Origin: Areca catechu
Lineage: Eukaryota; Streptophyta; Magnoliopsida; Arecales; Arecaceae
Assembly (NCBI GenBank): GCA_021397845.1
Contig: CM038053.1
Span: forward strand, 111,513,825-111,577,824
Length of the DNA stretch: 64,000 nt
Direction: 5' to 3'
Shown here: in pieces, positions 58,182 to 64,000 of the stretch
Layout of the letters: each line of letters begins with the position of its first letter
How positions within the stretch are numbered: the stretch's first letter is position 1
Position numbers and translations under genes: made by a program
The notes under the pieces: generated by a model
The model's input: only the letters and a program-made list of their open reading frames with translations
Told to the model about the DNA's origin: nothing
The model's database searches: none

Positions 58182-60715
58182 TGTTGGGTTTCAAGGAGAT
58201 CATTATGCAACTTAGTAAGACTAAATTATAAGAGTTCATGCATAAATATAACACTTTATCAGTTAGAAACCGTAATTCCCAAGATCCCTTATTCGATTAC
58301 AACTAATATGTCATAAAAGAAGGTTAATGAAACATACCTGGAGCATTATATTCCACTTCTTTCACTAGACTCACAAGTGTAAGTCCTCCAACCACACAAG
58401 ATTTGAAACAAGGAAGAACTCCTTCTTGAAGTTGCTTGCCCGGGTAGGACTCTTTCGGCAGCCTTTTAGACTTGGCCTTTATAGGACTCACTATCCCACT
58501 ATAGGACTCTTTGGAAACTCTTCTAAACCACTCTTTGTTTTAAGACAACCCTCCTTTAGGATCCCATAGTCTTATGTCCTAAAACAAAGCCTTGTCCTAA
58601 TAGAAAAGACATTGTCTTAACAAGACAAGTCCTGTCTTAAAGAAAGGAAGAGGGAGAGAGAAAAACTCAGATTGATAATACGGTAGAATCTATACTCCTA
58701 TTTTAGATGACTGAATGAATAATCATCTCATTTCACCGTACACCCTTTAAACAGTTGCTTAAGGGGCTTGAAACACATCCCAAAATCTCTTATCAGATAT
58801 GTTTCTTCATATCTGATAAGACTCTTTAGGATTCAGGAGTCTTATCTGACATCTCTTCATGTCCAAATCAAACCTTCTCATGCCACATGGCATGTACCAA
58901 TCTCTAGAAGAGCCAAGAGGCATCTTCTCATTTCCCAAAAGTTGGAGAAAACCAAAGAGATCTGAAAGCAAAAGGACTCTGCTTCAAACCGTGTGCTCTC
59001 TCATGAAAAGTTGCAACCTTTCATGTGCGCCATTCATCCTTTCCTTCTTCACACCAATTCAAAAATCATTGACTAGTCAAACCCTTCATGAAAGGGCATG
59101 GAGATAAAGATAAAGATTAGAAGAAGTCCAATCAACAGAAGAAACTCATCTGCAGAAGGACTCTTGGTCCTTTCTGCGTGCCAAATTAAGATTCGCTTCT
59201 ATTCACAATTCGGTCAACCTTTTTCCATGCCATATGCTACCTTTGACAAAGTGAAAGTATATATAATATGGGTATCAAATGAAAGGGTATTAAATAAGCT
59301 TTATGACCATATATAAATTTTTCGATCAGAAAACTATAGACACTTCTAGGCCCTTTTGAATGCCAACATGTCATTTAGGTACCAAGAGTCCTATGCCTTA
59401 GGGACTCATCATAATTCCGAGATAAAACCTCCAAAAAATATCAGATAAAATATGATAAATTTATCCTACATATAACATAACCCAATTTAGGTCATCCATA
59501 AATTGGGTATTCCATTTAGCAAGCAACCGGACCAAATCCAATTGGGTTTAGGAATTAGGTTAGCCTACACATGCTAGTGTGTCACCTAGCTAACCAATTA
59601 GGATCCTATGACCCTAATAAAATCTTGAATGACTTCCTTGTCCCATTCTCTAGTTTGTGTGATCCATTGAGTTCTACATCTAGCCAGGAGTAGGTTTAGG
59701 TTTGATCCTATTCGATCCAATCGAACCCGATTGACCTAATTAGGTAAAACTAGCTCTTCTAATTATCCAATTCAAACCATCCATCGAATTGACTCATGAA
59801 ACCAATCCAATTGGTTCATGAATACCTACAAGACAAGATTGATATCTAGCAATGTGGCATGCCTACCCGAAAGATGAGGAATTTGGTGAAAATTATCAAA
59901 ATACCCTTCAGTAGTAAGTTACCGTGCAATTCAATCTTTCGATCTCCCATTATCCCGATTAAGTGATAGGTATGGATAGATGTCAAACCCTAACACTTAA
60001 TCATATTGAATCTCAACTCGATAGTGAGGACTCACTGATGACTGATTAGATTTCACTAATCTCATCCTGCTTTGATCAAAGGCTCCTTAAGTCACTCATC
60101 GAAGAGATTGCATAGGATAAAAATTCCTCTTACTTGGAATGTTCGATTCCTTGTTGGTCCACTCATATCCTCCATACACCTTCCACCATACCCAGAACAC
60201 CCTGTACATGTCATAATGGCATAACCATGGTGACCTCAGGTCTAAAGATCACATGCACAACTCCTACTCATGGATCTATCTTTTGACAAGTAATAAGACT
60301 TCCATAAGATAGTCTCGGTATGGATCAGTTCAGTGTACTGATACCCTGATGAGCACCCTTATCCTTGTATTAGTGTCTCTACACAAGTGGTTGTGAGACC
60401 AACCACTCTTATCATCTGAGCATACATAGGATAAGCTAGTCTTACCGGATTCATTGATCCCCGAATCAATGGTCCAATGACTAGGAACATTTTAGATTAG
60501 GGTTTATAGAAAATTAGGTATCACTATTATGAACTTCATCAAAACACTAATTCCATTGCTCTAATCTATGGGGTTCATCATGATCATAAATAAGACACAA
60601 CAGTATATGATGAAAAATAGATGCCTTTATTAATATATTATGTCATACAAGAGTTGGAAGAATACAAAAAAAAAAGGCCCTTACAGTGATCGGCTCTTTG
60701 GGCACTTTTCTTTCA
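58182..60715 (-). mobile_element. C2 3' LTR, complete (2.5 kb)
   Basis: On the minus strand it begins TGAAAGAAAAGTGCCC directly after a purine-rich GTGGGAGTT tract and ends ..GAAACCCAACA at the Tat junction. This placement right after a minus-strand copia pol makes it the 3' LTR. It carries many AGGACTC and AAGACAAG motifs (58440-58640). The termini are my reading; the 5' LTR is outside the window. Confidence 0.72.
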
Positions 60716-62244
60716 AACTCCCACTTGCACTAAAGCCAATCGCCCTTGTACTTTATACCCATACCATCCAAGTGGCGATCTAACTATTGCTTAGGTAATG
60801 ATTTAGTGAATGGGTCTGCTATATTGTTCTTTGTATCTACTCGATTGATGACAACATCTTATCTTTCTATTATCTTTCGAACGAGGTGGAACCGTCTTAG
60901 AATGTGCTTGGACTTGTGAAGAGACCTTGGTTCCTCGGCTTGTGCAATAGCTCCAGTGTTATCATAGTACAATGGCACTGGCTATTGTATATCTGGAACC
61001 ATGTCCAATTCCCTGATGAATTTCTTCATCCAGACAGCTTCCTTTGCTGCTTCACTTGCAACTATGTATTCTGTCTCAGTGACTGAGTCAGCTACTGTTG
61101 GCTGTTTTGTACTTTTCCAACTCACTGCACACCATTTAGAGTGAAGACATACCCTGACATGGATTGCTATCATTTGGATCTGATTGAAAACTTGAATTTG
61201 TATAGCCTTCTAATTTCAACTCAGATCCTCCATATGCTAGAAAAATATCTTTAGTCCTTTTAAGGTACTTAAGAATATTTTTCATAGCTTTCTAGTGATC
61301 TTCTCCTAGATCTGCCTGAAATCTGCTCACTATGCCTAAGGCATAAGCAACATCAGGTCTGGTATATAACATAGCATACATAATTGATCCTACAGCCAAA
61401 GCATAAGGAATCTTCGTCATCCTCTCTCTTTCTTTCGATGTCTTAGGAGACATATTTTTATAGAGATGTATGCCTTGACTCATTGGCAAGTAACCTTTCT
61501 TACTTCCAGCCATGTTGAATCTCTTCAATACTAAGTCAATGTACCTGGATTGGGACAAGCCTAGCATCCTCTTGATTTATCTTTATAGATCCTTATACCC
61601 AGTATATAGGATGCTTTTCACAAATCCTTCATGGAAAACTTTGATGATAGCCAAGTCTTAACCGATTGCAACATTGGGATATCATTCCCAATGATCAGTA
61701 TGTCATCCACACACAAAACCAAGAAAATAAGTGCACTTCTACTTGTCTTCTTTACACACATGGTTCATCCACATTTTTGACAAATTCAAATCCTTTAATT
61801 GTTTCATCAAAACGGATGTTCCAACTCCTCGATGCTTGCATAAGTCCATAAATAGACTTCTTTAATTTGCATAACTGATTTGGTCTCCAACTTGAGACAA
61901 AACCCTCTGGATGTGACATATAAACTTCTTCCTCAAGGTTTCCATTGAGGAAAGCAGTCTTTACATCCATCTGTCAGATCTAATAGTCATGGTATGCTGC
62001 TATGGCAAGCATTATCTGAATGGACTTGAGCATTGCTACTGGAGAAAAAGTTTCATCATAGTCTATACCATGTTTTTGTCTGAAACCTGTTGCTATAAAT
62101 CTAGCCTTGTAGGTCTCAATTTGACCATCTACTCCAATCTTTTTCTTGAAGATCCATTTACGCCTTATTGAGTTAATTCCTTTTAGTAGATCTACCAAAG
62201 TCCAAACCTGATTGGAATACATGGAGTCCATTTAAGATTTCATA
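60716..62244 (-). pseudogene. pol: C2 pol: reverse transcriptase and RNase H, 5' part missing
   Basis: Minus-strand fragments in order: SNQVWTLVD and RRKWIFKKKIGVDG, FIATGFRQKHGIDYDETFSP, MDVKTAFLNGNLEEEVYMSH, then CVDD at about 61705-61716 in place of YVDD, LGLSQSRYIDLVLKRFNM, YALAVGSIMYAMLYTRPDVA (reverse transcriptase and connection). RNase H pieces reach to about 60750 (..LDGMGIKYKGDWL). This is the Tnt1/Tork-like type of copia pol by sequence style. It is broken by many frameshifts. Upstream pol is cut by S2 at 62245. Confidence 0.85.
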
Positions 62245-62490
62245 TGTTGACTCTAGTCTTGATTTTGATGATTGACAAAATGTTTAAGTATATATGAGTA
62301 CTAATTATGTTTTAAGTGTATTTCTCATATCTTAGTACTCAACCATGTTGGATGAAGAAATGCTTATATTTTAATTAAAAAAATTCTTAAATTAATGAAA
62401 AATCAAGTATATGGACTTTGGAATTAATATGGAAGAACTTGAAGAGGTTAAAGTTTCAATTTGAAGATGTTTCAGTAATGGCGAAGGCAA

Positions 62491-62725
62491 GTGTCGACAC
62501 TTGGAAATGAAGTATCGACACCTGAGGATCAAGTGTCGACACTTGAAGAATAAAGGGTCGACTCAAGGCCTTAGACAAATAGAAAATTTCAGAAAGCACT
62601 TTCAGTCAAGTGTCGACACCTGGAGCTGAAGTGTCGACACTTGGAAGTGAAGTGTTGACACTTGGAGAATGAAGTGTCAACACTTGAAACTGAAGTGTCG
62701 ACATATGAAGATGAAGTGTCGACAC
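62491..62725 (+). repeat. Phased GTGTCGACAC palindrome array in S2 LTR
   Basis: Exact 10-base palindromes at 62491, 62533, 62610, 62631 and 62716, with one-base variants at 62512, 62652, 62674 and 62695 and a weaker GTCGAC core at 62557. Neighbouring copies are 21 or 22 bases apart, apart from one gap (62565-62609). Confidence 0.92.
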
Positions 62726-63104
62726 TTGAAGAGTAATGGCTAGTTTTCTGGGCTGTAGAACTTCTCCAACATGCTTCCAAACGGTCATATTTCCTTCCTA
62801 ATGGCTATAAATGGTCATTTAAGTGTTGGAAGGCTATATAAACATCAAAAATCAATTAGGGAAGTAATCCTTTGATGAGATTTTTGAATATTCTTCAAGG
62901 ATTCAAGAGTTGAGTGGTTCAAGCCTTCAAGCTTCCAAGTTTCAAAGAGAACATTCAAAGTTCATATCCTCAAGCATCAATCAAAGGCTTCATCAACTTG
63001 AAGAGAAGATCTTCATCAACTCTCAATGGACTTCAAAGAGATATTTGCTTTATTTTAGAAAGCTTTTATTGTATTCATTTATACTTGCTCTTATATTGTT
63101 TTAC

Positions 63105-63360
63105 TTAAGGTTTTTGGTGAGCCTTGGAAAACCAAAGAGGTTTTTGGTAAGCCTTTGAAAACCAAAGTGGTTGTTGGTGAGCCTTGAAACCAACTAGGAT
63201 TTTACTTGTGAGCCTGAAGACAAAACAAGTTATTTAGGTTCTTGGTTATCTAGTAAAATCAAGGGTGGTTGTTGGTGAGCCTTGAAACTAATTAGGGTTT
63301 GACTTGTGAGCCCGAAGACAAAACAAGTTGTAAAGGTTCTTGGTGAGCCTATGTTATAAA
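63105..63360 (+). repeat. Hairpin-forming repeats in S2 LTR
   Basis: Successive copies of TTTTTGGTGAGCCTTGGAAA followed by ACCAAAG, in which GGTTTT can pair with AAAACC. A similar series occurs in S1 at 21195-21345. Confidence 0.8.
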
Positions 63361-63623
63361 ACCAAACTTAGTGAAATTCCAAAGGGGTTCTTGGGGAGTG
63401 GATGTAGGTGCTTGGTTGGCACCGAACCACTATAAATCTTTGCGTTTGTGTGATTGTTCTCCTTATGCTTTTATTTCATTATTCCGCTGCATTTATTTGA
63501 AATACACAAGCACTTGAATTGCATTAGCACATACTTGCTTTAGTTCATACTTTGCAAATAGTATAAAAGTTTTATAAAATCCAATTCACCCCCACTCTTG
63601 GGTTGCCTACATGAGCCTACAAT

Positions 63624-63635
63624 TGGTATCAGAGC
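63624..63635 (+). other. S2 primer binding site
   Basis: TGGTATCAGAGC, two bases after the LTR end and followed by TCGG as in many plant copia elements. Confidence 0.92.
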
Positions 63636-63678
63636 TCGGTGTTTTGATTGAAAGTCTAACGATTTTGAGTTAAAGATT

Positions 63679-64000
63679 ATGGCAACCCTTGTAGGTATTA
63701 GTGTTAGACCACCATTTTTCAATGGCATAAATTACACATTTTGGAAAACTCGCATGCGCATCCATATTCAATCTATTAGTTATCTTCTTTGAAAAATTAT
63801 TGTTAGTGGTCCTCATATTCCTTCCATTTTGGTTAATAGCATTTCCCTTCCAAAGCTCGAAGAGGATTGGAATGAATGTGACATTAAACAAATTGAACTT
63901 AATGCTCAAGCAATGAACTTGCTTTATTATGCATTTGACTTAAATGAATTTAATAGAGTTTCTACATGTACATCAGCGAAGGAAATATCGGACACACTTG
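63679..64000 (+). pseudogene. gag: S2 gag N-terminal part (runs off window)
   Basis: ATG at 63679 starts MATLVGISVRPPFFNGINYT, then MRIHIQSI, KLEEDWNECDIKQIELNAQ and MNLLYYAFDLNEFNRVSTC, a UBN2-type gag aligned residue by residue with S1 gag. Codon 38 (63790-63792) is TGA where S1 has the Trp of LWKII, a one-base nonsense change. Otherwise the frame is open to the window edge. Confidence 0.87.

Larger units (their letters stand above)
40917..60393. repeat. Right arm of 19.4 kb inverted duplication
   Basis: Reverse complement of 10958-30396. It begins inside CH1 gag and ends inside the C2 LTR. In this arm the C2 LTR continues naturally past 60393 to its end and into C2 pol, so on that side this arm is in original context while the left arm is truncated. 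Confidence 0.93.
62245..63621 (+). mobile_element. S2 5' LTR (Sirevirus-like)
   Basis: Begins TGTTGACTCTAGTCTTGAT, clearly related to the S1 LTR start, and ends ..ATGAGCCTACA before the priming site. At 1,377 bases it is almost the same length as the S1 LTR with NA removed. It contains a phased palindrome array (62491-62725) and a hairpin-repeat region (63105-63360). It is inserted in C2 pol; the flank TCATA (62240-62244) would be the target copy. Confidence 0.85.

Noticed and set aside
60716..62244. C2 pol as a functional gene
   Set aside because: Fragments in several frames, CVDD in place of YVDD, 5' part missing and interrupted by S2.

Overview
This window is plant nuclear heterochromatin. 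I see no host gene, tRNA, rRNA, telomere repeat or simple satellite array. Almost every base can be assigned to a degraded LTR retrotransposon or to a rearranged copy of one. The priming sites complementary to plant initiator Met-tRNA (TGGTATCAGAGC), the UBN2-type gag, the copia pol with a YVDD reverse transcriptase motif, the chromodomain integrase tails and the Tat-type gag all point to a flowering plant, probably one with a large, repeat-rich genome. I cannot name the species.

I use these working names. S1 is a Sirevirus-like copia element whose pol is followed by an extra ORF; S2 is a second, related one. C2 is another copia family with a ~2.5 kb LTR, and C2b is its diverged relative. CH1 and CH2 are two chromovirus-type gypsy elements that lack most of pol. 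NA is a small non-autonomous LTR element present as a three-LTR array. Tat is a Tat-lineage gypsy fragment with nested tandem repeats.

The nesting is readable. C2 abuts Tat, and S1 sits inside Tat gag. NA interrupts the S1 5' LTR. CH1 (13.4 kb) interrupts the S1 RNase H, with target duplication GAAAT/GACAT. CH2 (6.2 kb) interrupts CH1 gag, with target duplication CACTT. C2b interrupts the S1 3' LTR. At the right end, S2 interrupts C2 pol.

Layout: 1-2117 is a C2 LTR piece. 2121-6894 is block B, copy 1 (CH2 LTR part, CH1 gag start, CH1 LTR, S1 tail). 6895-8724 is the rest of S1. 8725-10957 is a C2b LTR. 10958-30396 is the left arm of a large inverted duplication (C2 LTR, Tat, S1 with NA, CH1 3' half). 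30397-40915 is the spacer (CH2, then block B copy 2). 40917-60393 is the right arm, the reverse complement of the left. 60394-62244 is the C2 LTR end and pol. 62245-64000 is the start of S2.

The main discovery-level feature is this architecture. Three partial copies of one nested ~30 kb locus are joined by three junctions that fall inside elements rather than at element ends (about 2117-2121, 10957/10958 and 40915-40917), and the last one creates ~19.4 kb inverted arms. The arms look far more alike than the LTR copies inside them, so the rearrangement is recent or is an assembly or haplotype-joining artefact. Many differences are single-base homopolymer indels, which keeps the artefact explanation open. 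Also notable are a shared pol-less chromovirus design, a hairpin cassette at the 3' ends of three LTR families, and phased 10-bp palindromes in the Sirevirus LTRs.
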